Source of the DNA: Aspidiotus rigidus
Lineage: Eukaryota; Arthropoda; Insecta; Hemiptera; Diaspididae
NCBI GenBank assembly: GCA_035079385.1
Contig: JAVHKY010000054.1
Coordinates: forward strand, 10,517,501-10,581,500
Reading direction: 5' to 3'
Length of the DNA stretch: 64,000 nucleotides
Part shown: positions 24,131-35,157 of the stretch, piece by piece
Position numbering within the stretch: position 1 is the first letter of the stretch
Layout of the letters: each line of letters starts with the position of its first letter
Position numbers and translations under genes: made by a program
The notes under the pieces: model-generated
Seen by the model: only the letters and a program-made list of their open reading frames with translations
What the model was told of the DNA's origin: nothing
Databases searched by the model: none

Positions 24131-24582
24131 TTAAGATAAATAAATAAATAAATAATATTAAATAATTAAATAATTAAATAATTGAATAATTAAATAATTA
24201 AATAAATAAAGGCTGGATAGTCGAAATTTTTCCAAGTCCCCTAGATTTGAATTGTCACATACTATTCCAATACAACAGCGAGACAGGGGGCGAACGAGCG
24301 GAGCGAGTTCGCGCTACCTCGTATTTCTCATAGAAGACTTATAGGACGCCAAGATAGGTAAAGGGGTAAACGAATAATATCTCACGAACACTTGACCTAG
24401 TAGAAGCCTAGACTGAACTATTTCAAGATGACTGATAAAATATAAAAGACATGGAACATGATTTTCATTTATTTGGCTATGCCAGAAAATGTTTTTAGAT
24501 TTCGAATTTTCTCATTGGGGACAGTAATTATTTTGACGGACATTTGAAACATTTTCCGACCAAGGCCATTCCCCCCCCCCTT

Positions 24583-25106
24583 ACTCGGCGAGAGTCTTTG
24601 CTCCTCCGGTCGTGACCCTCTCTGATGTAAGTTTCTCACCCGACGAACTCGCTCTTCTCAATAAGGGAGGAAGATTCGCATTGCCTCCTTTTGACCAAAA
24701 AAAGAAACTGGAATCGCTTATCCTTGCCGACCTAGCATCAGGACTACGCTGTGATAATCGACTCAACTGCTCACGCACCTCCCAATCAATCCAATCTATG
24801 ATTTCTGTAGCCTCGCCAACGCCACCTACATCAGCGCGGAGAACTTTCATACAGATAAAAAAAGAACTAAACCAACAAGACCTTGTTCTAGTCAAAGCTG
24901 ACAAGGGTAAATCGCTTGCAATCCTACCTAGCACCGAGTATAACCAGAAAGTGTTGGATCTTCTCTCCACAATGAATGCTGTTCCAATACCAGATTTCAA
25001 CATCGGTCTCCACTGTATTACATTTGGATATGATCCTGAAAAACTTAGTGCTGAAATCCTTCATTTTGCTGTAAGGGTCCCAGACTTAATCGTCTGGAAG
25101 AAATAG
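24583..25106 (+). pseudogene. Divergent Penelope-like ORF, N-terminal part
   Basis: The frame reads VVTLSDVSFSPDELALLNKG, then RFALPP, and later LVLVKADKGKSLAILPS. Both stretches match the conserved region upstream of the RT in the Penelope copies here (FNSDETSLLEKGLKFSMPP and IVTKADKGNAVVVM in copy 2). The RT and endonuclease do not follow, so this is a fragment of another lineage. It begins where the FB-1 arm ends, and the DNA just left of FB-1 (17767-17905) has a Lys/Arg-rich frame resembling the still more N-terminal part, so FB-1 may have inserted into this element. Confidence 0.6.
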
Positions 25107-26640
25107 AAAGCATCAAATCATACAAATCTGATCTATACTACAATCTAAATGACATGGAATCGACACTTTTTAACCCGCCAGTTCGATATATATTGAATCA
25201 TCCGTCTACAGACCTCTGGTAAGATGAATCAACACGATCGAACACGAACAGCTAAACAAAACCTTTCTCTCGCCTATCGCTCTTCCTCTCATTCTTCGCG
25301 GACACCTTATGTCACTGTATCGAAACCGGTCGTGATTCGTAAAATTTAGTTTCGACCTCTAGTTATCATACCTAAAACAATTTTTATTCTGTGTGTTTTT
25401 CTAAATTCAATATGACTCCTCATTTTATTTTACATTTCTCTATCTTTTATTTAATTGAATTTATTCGTTATTTCTCTTTTACTTTTCGACCTCCTTTCTA
25501 ATTCTCTTAAATTAAAAATTTTTTGATTTTTTTTTTCGTTTTTTTCGTTTTCTATTTTATCGTACTCGGGTCTTAAAATTCCGTACTTATTTTATTTTTA
25601 CCATGTTTGTGATTCGATAGTATAAATTGTGATTTCGAAACTATCTTTTTCCTTTTATCGTTACGTGTCCATGTGCTCTAACCTCCAATTACAACCTACA
25701 TCACATATATTTTTTTTGGAATTGCATCTCTGTATGGACGCGAGAACGCACGTTAAAAAGTACGTAAAAAATTTTTTTCACAAAAAATACTGATGAAAAA
25801 ATTTTGAAAAAATCATTACAATTTGAGCGTTAAAAATACCCCCCGCCCACATTGGTAAAGAACACGAAAATCGGATAGCCTAAGATATGAATTTTTTAAG
25901 AATAAACACATTTTTTACCATTTATGTCGGCATATTCTAGGGCTAAAAATCTGAAACTTGGCGAAAAATTCTTTTTTATATTGAGAAACGTTCTCCCGAT
26001 GCTAAATATGAAATTTGGCTCCAGGGTCGATCCGGCTATACCCTTTATTGTTTCTTTCCTGTTCATGGATATGAAACCTAACGAACAAAGATATTATCTT
26101 ACTGAAAAGAGCACAAATTCCAGGAGTATGAAAATGGTTTACTTAGATGAGTGATTTTTACTTTTTCAAATGTTCGACAAAAATTCACCCACACTTTGTG
26201 ACGCTATAAAGGAATACACGAACATGACGCACATGCAGTCAGAAGATCGAAGGTACATGTGAGAGGAAAACTGCGCAGCGAATGGACGAATGAATGACTG
26301 GAGACAGGGTGATGAAAAACTTTTCTCTTCCTCTTTTCAAAGTGTAGAAGATGTTGTAGGAAAGAAAATTTGAAGACCGTCGTAGCCTAACATTTATCCA
26401 AAACTCGCTCGTTTTCTACGAACGAAATTAAGTTGCATGATCATTTTCTTTCTCTTAAAGGTAACTTAGCTTAGTTACCGGTAACGATGATGAATGCGTT
26501 TTATAGCGTCAACTACGCAAACTTTTAATTGGACAAGTCGCGAGCGTGCCGTACACTTTTAAAATAACTTATTATACAAGTGAACGTAGTCTTTGGTCGA
26601 GAATAACGACAAAGAAATTTTTCAAACAAATAAAGGGATT

Positions 26641-26672
<32 letters not shown>

Positions 26673-26805
26673 CGTCACGCTACACGATTGTGAACGAATT
26701 AATTTCAAAATGACACAGAATTGTAATTAGTACGTATATGTACAGTGATAATATGAGACTCAGTCTCCTATTAGTGTAGGCAAATTAGATCCATTATTGA
26801 AAAAA
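25107..26805. other. Intergenic, no recognised gene
   Basis: AT-rich with no domain-bearing ORF. Contains a 30-base T run at 26643-26672. Confidence 0.4.
26643..26672. repeat. T30 homopolymer
   Basis: Thirty consecutive T, the longest single-base run in the window. It could be the A-tail of a minus-strand retroposon, though nothing recognisable lies beside it. Confidence 0.9.
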
Positions 26806-27590
26806 AAAAAAAAACATTTTGCTGGAGCAAACGTTTCTTTGCTGAAAATGATTCAGGATGTGGTTCTGAACAACATACTAAAAATCCCGCGTTTTCCCCC
26901 TGGAGCTTCTTTTTTTAATAGGGTGGGGGTTCGAACCCCCAAAAATTGGTTTTTCGCCTATATCCCGTGAAATTGAAATTTTATTAAATAATGTTTCAGA
27001 CAAAAGTTGTTCCTCGTTAAATTTCCTATCAAATAACGTATTCAATTTTCAGCCTATGTCAATTAGTGCCTTTGCAAAGGGCGTTCAAAAGAGTCCCAAA
27101 ATCAGTTTTTCCATATGTCTCACAAAATTGAAACTATATTAAAAAATGTTTCGAACAAAAGTTATTCCTCGTTAAATTTGCTATAAAATGAGCAATTCAC
27201 TCTTCAGGACGTTCTGTTTTAATAGGGGTTTCTACTTGGTTTCTACCACCCAAGGTTTAGTCTTCGCTTACATCAAGTCCAATAGAAATTTTATTAGAAA
27301 ATGTTTCAAACAAAAGTTGTTCCTCGTTAAATTTCCTACCAAGTAACGTATTCGAGGTCCAGTCTAGGTCAATTAGTGCCTCGTCAGAGCCTTAAAAGGC
27401 CGTTCAAGAGAAGACCAAAATCAGTTTTTCGATATATATCTCACAAAATTGAAATTTTATGAAAAAATGTTTCGAATAAAAGTTGTTCTTCGTTGAATTT
27501 CCTATCGAATGAGCTATTCAGCTTTCAGGATAGAGCAACTATAGTCTGCAAAAAAGGGTTTTCGATATTAAAGATAAAAGGATGTGCTAT
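26806..27590 (+). repeat. D repeat family, copy 1
   Basis: Four tandem blocks of about 160 bp share AAAATTGAAATTTTATTAAA, AATGTTTC and GTTGTTCCTCGTTAAATTTC. The left end reads TTTGCTGGAGCAAACGTT and the right end GGATAGAGCAACTATAGTC. The same order is found in reverse at 51400-52512. Confidence 0.75.
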
Positions 27591-28106
27591 ATTTTTTTTG
27601 CTGATTTATGGAAGTCTTCCATCATTACAGATTGTAAAGATTTTTTTTTCACCAGTGATAGAAATATTGAAAAGTTGGAAATTAAATAAATATTTTTCTC
27701 ATATTCATCACTCACGTGGTAACTAGGTATTGAAATAAAAACAATTAAAGTCGCGTTGTATTAGAGACTCTAAGGCGCAGCTGCAATACTCTCTAATCTA
27801 AGGTAGTACAAGAGACGAGCCATTGAATAAATGTCGGTTTTATGTTTTCGCGAAAAAAGGCCGTCCAAAAGTATTTGACCTCTCTACCTCCTACTGAGGA
27901 CGTTGCACGGTTTCATTTATACAGAGTGCACTACCAAGTACATTTGTGGCTTGGTCATGAAAAATATCCATTAGAATGGAGATGGAACCTAACCTAACCT
28001 AACCTAACCCAAGAGTAGTGCTAGTCAGAAAACCTTTGAAAAAGTACCAAAAAAGGATGTGACGCAGCACAGAAGCTATAACATGTCTGTTATAATGATT
28101 TTCAAA
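27591..28106. other. Intergenic with a telomere-type tract
   Basis: No gene visible. Contains the CCTAA tract listed separately and a short palindromic patch near 27755-27800. Confidence 0.4.
27987..28009 (-). repeat. Interstitial telomeric repeat (TTAGG, about 4 units)
   Basis: CCTAA is repeated four times and followed by CCC. TTAGG is the ancestral arthropod telomere repeat. The tract is far too short for a telomere. Confidence 0.8.
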
Positions 28107-29613
28107 AGGGAACCTGTTTTATTGGGGGGGTCGGAAAAAACGTCTACCGTCCGGCCGGCCGACAATCTCGGAGGTCGAAAATTTCTCAATTCCCAATCCT
28201 ATCATATATGGCTTGGGAGCATGACCTGAGGCTTCACAATCTGATGACGTCATAGATCAGTTTTTTTTTCAAGTTCCCCTCCTATTGTATTTATAGCTCC
28301 AAAGTCCGGGCCTGCGACGTCACAATTTGATGACGTCATAGGTCAGCCTTTTCCAAGTCCCAAGCTCAGTGGTCGGTATGTATAGCCTGAAAGATAGCCC
28401 CTTCGAGTTATGCAATGCTACAGACACAAATTGACTTGGCTCCTTCAATGAGCCAGATATGCAACGCTTCAAACACCATGAGACTCATAATGGCCGTCCA
28501 AGGTATTGTAAGTCCCCTTCCTGTTCTAAATAGAGCTCCAAAGTCCGGATCTGTGACGTCACCACTCTGATGACGTCATAAGTCACCGGACCTGTGACAC
28601 AATCTGATGAGGTCATAGGTTAGCCTTTTCCAAGTCTCAAGCTCAGTGGTCGGATAGCGTGAAAGATAGCCCCTTCAAGTGACGAGATATGGAATGCTTC
28701 ATACACAAATTGACTTGCCCCTTCAATGAGCCAGATATGCAACGCTTCTCGAACACTAGGAGACTGAGAACGGGCTTTCAAGGTATTCTAAGTCCCCCTC
28801 CTAGAGCTCCAAAGTCCGGATCTGTGACGTCACAATTTGATGACGTCATAGGTCCAAGGGTGGTAAGCTTAAGTTTTATTTAAGTTTTAAGCCGTAAATA
28901 AGCTAAAGCGAAACGATTCTTCATTCGCTTAATTAAGCGACTTAATAAGCGAAACGATTTTCCATTTGCTTAATTAAGCGACTTAATAAGCAAAACAAAA
29001 GCTTAAAACTTAAAAAACACAGAAACACATTTTTTCCGACAAAAACATGTTTTTTCCAACAAAAACATGTTTGTTTTTAGAAAAAACATGTTTTTCCTAA
29101 CGAAAACATGTTTTTTCCTTTCAACTTTAGGCTTTAAGCCTAAGTTTTAAGCGGTTCAGCTCAAACTAATCAAGTTTTAAGCTAAAACTCCTAAATCTTG
29201 AATAAGCCTTAAGCTTAAGCAAAAAAAAATTCTATTTCAAGTTTAAGCTTTAAGCTGAAGCCCTAAAATCGAATTGCTTACCACCCGTGCATAGGTCAGC
29301 CATTTTGAGTTCCAAGCTCAGTGGTGAGCCAGAAAGATAGCCCCTTCGAGTGACTAGATACGCAATACTTCATACACAAATTGACTTGGCCCCTTCAATG
29401 AGCGAGATATGCAACGCTTTAAACATCATGAGACTCAGCATGGCCTTCTAAAGCATTCTAAGTTTCCCTCATGTTATACATACAGCTCCAAAGTCCGGAT
29501 CTCTTACGTCACAATTTGATGACGTCGTAGATCTGCTGGTGCATCCACAGTTTTCAGATCTCACGTGACCCATAAAGCAGGTTCCCAACCGCCCCTCGTT
29601 CAACTCCGTTAAA
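28107..29613 (-). mobile_element. Degenerate, enlarged CAGGGAACCTG-family element (P5)
   Basis: The left end reads GGGAACCTGTTTTAT and the right end CAGGTTCCCAACC then CCTCGTTCAACTCCGTTAA, the mirror of P1. Inside are about four copies of a block with GTGACGTCACAATTTGATGA and AGCTCAGTGGTCGG, ATAGCCCCTTCGAGTGA and AATTGACTTGGCCCCTTCAA. A hAT-like MITE is nested in it. Confidence 0.6.
28855..29289. mobile_element. hAT-type MITE with 8-bp target duplication
   Basis: Flanked by the identical 8-mer CATAGGTC (28847-28854 and 29290-29297). The ends are CAAGGGTGGTAAGC and GCTTACCACCCGTG, an inverted repeat with one mismatch. The interior is low-complexity, made of TAAGCTTAAGTTTTA and AAAACATGTTTTTTCC motifs. 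Other copies of the host block show the uninterrupted site. Confidence 0.9.
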
Positions 29614-31097
29614 AAACCCGCGAGTTTTGACCCAAGGAATCTGCTAATTTGGTGATACATATTAAAGAACGCGACGAAGTATGTTTTTCAAATTGCTGGT
29701 CTCGGGTTTCCATTGCAATTTGTCTACCGTGAATCGTCTCGCAGTGCCAATTTTAAGAATTTTTTCGTCCGAGCTGTCCGTGAATCTAGTGTCGCGTCGG
29801 AAGCCATATCAGTTCAATTTTGTCCTGCACTAGGTAAAATTTATTTATCTGAATCTCATCCGTCATTATTATCATAAATGCCAAATTTTCAGAATTGATG
29901 GAATTAGAATAAATTATATTTATTCATTTTATGGAATGAGAAACCGATGCTTTATAATTTGATGAACTCGCTTCAGATGACATCACGATCATAATATCTT
30001 TTCATTTCCAATATTCGTTTTTTTCGACACATTTTTTCCCCGTTTTCACATTGTACCGCGACGCTCGTTACTTTTTTCAGTTTCAACCTCGTCTTTTAGC
30101 TAAAGGAAGGGTGGATTACTGTTTATTCTGGATAATCACCCCTCGACAAAAAAGGGAAAAAAATACATAGGGAAAGAAATTCTTATTTTGCGTGATCAAA
30201 AAACGAGGGATTTCATTGAAAAATGATATCAGTTTCGTTTTTAAAATAAAAATAAAGATGAGAAAAGAGAGAGAGAGGAGAAAAAACGAATATTCCAGTA
30301 TGAGAATGGCGTATGACTCATCGATTGAGACTCATGTAGTTCGAGTATACTAATTTGTGATTCTATTTTGATGCTCGACAGTGTAAAATTAATCAATGAT
30401 CTCTCAATTTTAATTTCTTTTCTTCCCAACCAATGGAGATCAACACGGTTCTAAACAACTTACGCTATAAAGTTTCGAATTGAAGGAATACAGTGAAGAG
30501 ACGATAAATTGCTAGCAAGAAAACAACTTTTCTTGAACTTTGGCTGATTTTTAGAATCCGAAAGTTGTACCTAACTTTCTTCCTTTCCTTCTACGAGTCT
30601 GCTAAGCTGTTTTTTTCGATCAATCGATTACCTTATTATCGAACAAACATATCTCGTTACATCCTATTCAAAACTGGCTAGTCCCAGCCTTCATACATTG
30701 ACACCCCTTCTTCGTGTTTTCAGAATCAACTGAGACACAAAATAGGTATGGTAGAGTTATCTTATTGAGATATAGGCCTATCGTAGTCTTATCCTAGACT
30801 AAAAAAAGCGAGTGCGTTCGTCATCCCTTCAACTGGCTTCCATAACGAACAATATGGCGGAGACAGTGGCGTATCCAGAAAATTTTCTTGGGGAGGTTGA
30901 AGAAAAAGTCAGGAAAAATGAATATTACAAAAAATTTTTGGAAAAAATTATTTAGAGTAGAATGCGTTATTTCGTGTGTCTTGGAAAGGGGGTCGACCCC
31001 TCTAACCTCCCTCTCGCTATGTCACTAGTAGGAGACCCTGACTATTTTTTGTCTGGGGCGACTCATAGGATAATCATCACAAAATACCGTCACGGTT
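29614..31097. other. Intergenic, no recognised gene
   Basis: No ORF with a domain and no clear repeat. Confidence 0.4.
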
Positions 31098-31297
31098 AAA
31101 CAAGAAAGAGGAATACTCCGACGTGGAGTAAAACATGCAAACCGCAGAAAAAATGAAAAAACGACAAGCGCTTTCGGTTAAACAACCATCTTCGAGCCTG
31201 AAATGAAAGCAACTAACGAACAAAAGAGACGAACGAGGTATTAAGATCGTCCAAACGAGAAATCACGGTGTGAGTCATAAACCAGTTCGATCAGGCC
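31098..31297 (+). repeat. Inverted arm of Penelope copy 2 (3' side)
   Basis: Contains AATACTCCGACGTGGAGTAA, AGCGCTTTCGGTTAAACAAC and TCACGGTGTGAGTCATAAAC; the reverse complement of all three is found at 33345-33545. Confidence 0.85.
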
Positions 31298-33372
31298 ATC
31301 TTCCGGAATGTACGAATTGAGTACAGTGATACCGTCAGTGTTGAGATGACGAATTATCTCTATATTCTCGAGGGCGATGCGCTTACGGTAGGAGCTTTTC
31401 GGATCCCTCGCGGAAGCTGTGGCCACTGTTTATTAAGTGATCGGCGAAAGCTGACTCCCCCAAGTGTCCCTTCTTCCAAGACTTCAGGTGCTCAGCTGCT
31501 CGAACTTTCATTTGGCGGCTGGTCTCACCAATATAAAAACCTCCACAATCCTCACACTCCAACTTATACACACCACTCCTCTCATCAACAGGTATGGGGT
31601 CCTTCAGTCTCACAAACAACCTCTTGACTGTGGTAGGGTTGTAAAACGCGGGTCTGAAGCCAAACGGGCGAAGGGCCCGACCCAAATGCTGGGAGAACTT
31701 CCCCAAGAAAGGGAGACTGATCCAACGCAAACAGCGATCACGGATCGTGTCTCGGGGGAGGGAGGTGGTGGAATCAAGAAGGCTCCTCGTAACTTTCCTC
31801 CGAACCATCACGTCAACATCGACATTGACCCCATTCACTCTGGCCAGGTGTTTTATAGTGATTAACTCTTTCTTGAAGGCAGACTGACTCAAAGGAATAC
31901 GAGTCAGTCTGTGAACTAGGCTATGAAAAGCAGCCATCTTGTGAGCAACAGGACCGAACGAACCACCGTGGACTAAAACATCGGTCGTAGTATCTTTCCT
32001 GTAAATTCCAAACTTATGGATACCGTCTATTATAGAGATCGATAAATCCAAAAAGTTAATGGAAAATACCCCTATTTCCAACGTAAATTTGATGGAAGGG
32101 TACCAGGAATTGAGATACCTCAGAAACTCACCAAGGAGATCTGGGTGACCAGTCCAGGTACATAGAACGTCATCAACGTACCTGTGCCAATAATGAATAT
32201 GATTAAGTAACACCTGGTTCGAGGAAAAGAGGTCAAGTTCAAACTTAGACATGAAGATTTCGGATATGAGAGAGCCTAGTGGTGATCCAATGGGGATCCC
32301 TACTTCGTCAGGGAACTCGAAAAATTTCCCTTCAAATTTACAATAGTTAGGGGACCAGCAAGTATTAAGAAGATCGAAGAATTCGTGAAGCTCATTATGA
32401 GGAATGTTGGCTTTGACGAGTAGCTCACCCATACGCTGGATAGTAGCAGCCTTAGGAATATTCGGGAACAAACCAACAACATCAAACGAGCAGATGGTCG
32501 TTCCCGGGGGAAGGCTTACATCCTTGAGGACGTCAGTTAAAGAGGCCGAATTCAAGACCGAATGAGGGGATTCAAAATCAATACGATTTTTGAACCAACG
32601 GTCAAGGAATTTAGCAAGGAGGTAGGTAGGAGAGGAGACGAAAGAAACAACGGGTCTCATCGGGGTATTGTTCTTATGCACTTTAGGCAGCCCGTACAAG
32701 AGGCGGGGTGTGGGGTCAGGAACAAGGAGGGCTTTTTTCAAAGCAGGAGTTTTTGATAACAGCCTCACTCCTGTTGATGACACACCTAACTTCTTTGACG
32801 TGCTTGGGAAAGCTGAAATCCTCACTCTCTTTAGCACCACACTGCCGTAGGACTTCATGGACCTTAGAAGAATAGGCCGATCTCTCCATCACTACAACAG
32901 CGTTGCCCTTGTCAGCCTTAGTGACGATCAAATCTCCCGCTTTCATCTTCCTCCTTAGACCCTGAATCACTCCTCCCAATTTATTACTCATGCGAGGGGG
33001 GGGGGGGGGGTTATTACGGACTAATTCGGCACAGACTTTCTGGGTATTAAAACCAGGACCAATTTTAACCGCAAGATCCGCAACAACATTCGCCAAGGTT
33101 TCATCATTCTTGAGGGGAGGCATACTGAACTTCAAACCTTTCTCAAGGAGGGATGTTTCGTCACTATTGAACACTACCTGACTATTATTTATGAGGGGAG
33201 GATGGAATTTATGAACGACAACACCATCACTCACCCTCTCCTCAACCACCTCCTCATTAACCGTCATTAGGGAGGACAGCTTCTTATTTTTCCTCTCCTT
33301 CAACTTCGCCTCAAACTTCCGACACTTTTCAACCAGTTCGATCAGGCCTGATCGAACTGGTTTATGACTCAC
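31241..33372 (-). pseudogene. Penelope-like RT / GIY-YIG protein, two frame breaks
   Basis: The nearly full-length protein starts near 33372 and is encoded in three frames. The first (33372-32716) has the N-terminal region with IVTKADKGNAVVVM. The second (to 31383) has RT motifs CSFDVVGLFPNIP, IGSPLGSLISEIFM and the catalytic YVDD (YWHRYVDDVLCTW), then SGVYKLECEDCGGFYIGET of the GIY-YIG nuclease. The third (31426-31241) has the C-terminal tail ALENIEIIRHLN. The first break is an extra base in a five-base run at 32750-32754; the second is a short out-of-frame deletion near 31400. A 15-base G run (32996-33010) encodes Pro residues in a variable loop. It is dead as a source of protein. Confidence 0.85.
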
Positions 33373-33545
33373 ACCGTGATTTCTCGTTTGGACGATCTTA
33401 ATACCTCGTTCGTCTCTTTTGTTCGTTAGTTGCTTTCATTTCAGGCTCGAAGATGGTTGTTTAACCGAAAGCGCTCGTCGTTTTTTCATTTTTTCTGCGG
33501 TTTGCATGTTTTACTCCACGTCGGAGTATTCCTCTTTCTTGTTTA
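33345..33545 (-). repeat. Inverted arm of Penelope copy 2 (5' side)
   Basis: Reverse complement of 31098-31297, directly upstream of the coding start of copy 2. Confidence 0.85.
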
Positions 33546-35157
33546 GTATGGATAGCCGTAACTTAAAGGAACGGATTCGTTTAACCGTCACGGTTCTTGT
33601 CCCGCTTGATGAAGTCATCAGTGACCTTGACCTACTTTAGTAACTTGAAAAATTCGCCCAACACTACTTTCAGACTATATTCGCCTTCATTATGCTAGGT
33701 CTAACTTGGGGCTTCATACACTGTACTTTAGCTCGTCCTGTCCCCAATGTTAGTCTTAACTTAGAGTATGCTAGGTTTCACTCTCGGCATTTAAATGAAT
33801 TTCGACCTCTCCTCTAATATACTAGACTAAACTACGCTCAGTTACTCGCCTAACATACTCCTAATAATTAATAATGGATAGTAAACCAGGAGCAGAGATA
33901 GAGAGATAGAAGGCGGGGCGTAGTATGACGTCATAGGTCTACGCTAGGCTGTTTAAATGCGAACGAGTCACCAGAGTGTTTTCAGGAAACCACCTCGAGA
34001 ACCACTCATTTTGAAACGATCTAAAGAGAGACTCTGATAGTCTCATTCATCGAATAGAGAACGCAGAAACTTCTCTGTTTCAATTTTACATTCGAAAAGA
34101 TAGAAAGCTACCAGTGAAAATTTCCCCCAAAATTAATCAAATCTAGAATGTAACTCGATCTTATCATTATTTTCAACGAGTGTAAGGCACAAATGAATAA
34201 TCTGTTTCGATGTGCTCTCCTAATCCTATTATAACATTTTCCTCAGCTGTAAAATCGAAAATTCACATGAATGAAAAAATAAAAATACAGAAAATCGATA
34301 GCGAGACGTAGATTTTCTGAACGAGTAGAATTCAAAAGAATTTAATTCTTTTCTTCCTTTGGAAGAGCAGCCGCCACCATTTACGATTTACTGCATCTAT
34401 ACACAGATACACCTGATGATAATGAATAAAAACAGATAACAGTTTTCGAAGGCGATGCTAGTGGAGCATACGCGAATCTGTAGCCATTGTCGGTATTGAT
34501 GAGCGATTTGAAAATGACGATCGACTAGTTTTTACGTAGGCACTGCCGGGGGCTACGATGACGATGATGGGCGTAAATTTGGGCAGGCTGCATGAGCAGT
34601 AAAGCCTTCGCGTAAACAGAAAACTGACGAAAACGAGTAGGCCTATCAACGAACAAAGTTTCAAAATGAACGCATTTATTAGACTTCTTTTGTGAAAGCT
34701 GACGTGGATTAAAATTTAGACCTGTACACGAGAATCGGACGACGAAAAGAATAGGGATCGACTACGACAATGACAACATCAGTAACAAAAACATCCAAGA
34801 AAATGTCTTCTTTCTTATTCTTTAGAAGGACGAGTATTGGCTTTCAAAACCGTATTCCAAACTATTATATACATATAGATAACATATTTTTTGTAATCGT
34901 AAGGCTTGAACGTATTCTGAAAACGATAGTTTTTTTGTTTTCTTTTCGTTGAAACCTTGTAAAAAAAAGAGAAAACCCTGTCATTATGGTTATTATGTTC
35001 CTCCAAGGTATTCAAAATAGCGATTCGATTTTGTTGTCATCGCGACTTGACTAGACTTTGGACTACATTAAATGTTTGGTAAGCGGCAGCATTATTCCTT
35101 ATGATATAATTCCGTTCCATTCCGTGGCTGAAGATATTGACTATGCTGCAAAACACA
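33546..35157. other. Intergenic, no recognised gene
   Basis: Contains debris with a GATGAAGTCATCAGTGACC motif (33606), also found near 53990. No domain-bearing ORF. Confidence 0.4.

Larger units (their letters stand above)
21748..24490. mobile_element. Q repeat element, copy 1, inserted in FB-1 right arm
   Basis: It starts GACATGTTCCATGTC and ends near GACATGGAACATGATTTTC then GGCTATGCCAGAAAAT. The same start and end are found at 61433-62244. The inside alternates AATAAATAATTA-type microsatellite with a repeated block (GTCGAAATTTTTCCAAG, GACTTGAATTGTCTCATACC, CGCCAAGATAGGTAAAGG, ATCTCACGAACACTTGACC) present at 22590, 23030 and 24210. Two smaller elements are nested in it. No coding capacity is seen and the superfamily is unclear. 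Confidence 0.65.
17906..24575. mobile_element. Giant foldback element FB-1 (interrupted)
   Basis: The left arm (17906-18663) is the reverse complement of the right arm, which is split into 21095-21747 and 24491-24575 by a later insertion at 21748-24490. Rejoining the two right pieces restores collinearity with the left arm through TTAGATTTCGA and CTCATTGGGGACA. Between the arms lie two oppositely oriented arrays of a ~152-bp repeat and a short unique centre with an ORF. Foldback elements in flies have this plan of long inverted repeats built from subrepeats, but no transposase is visible and the superfamily is unknown. Confidence 0.7.
31098..33545 (-). mobile_element. Penelope-like element, copy 2, between 200-bp inverted arms
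   Basis: 31098-31297 and 33345-33545 are reverse complements, nearly identical. The left arm contains the 3' end of the coding region, and the right arm is followed inward by a palindrome around GATCAGGCCTGATC (about 33332-33363). Inverted terminal structures of this kind are known for Penelope elements. The copy is clearly diverged from copies 1 and 3, so it belongs to another subfamily. Confidence 0.85.

Noticed and set aside
23638..24139. Long open frames (126 and 159 codons) on both strands
   Set aside because: They are products of the 45-bp period, with no start context and no domain.
21748..24490. Helitron identity for element Q
   Set aside because: One end could read TC in reverse, but the other lacks a CTRR end and hairpin.
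33345..33545. Hammerhead ribozyme in the Penelope arms
   Set aside because: Known from some Penelope elements, but I could not find the CTGANGA and GAAA core in the right order.
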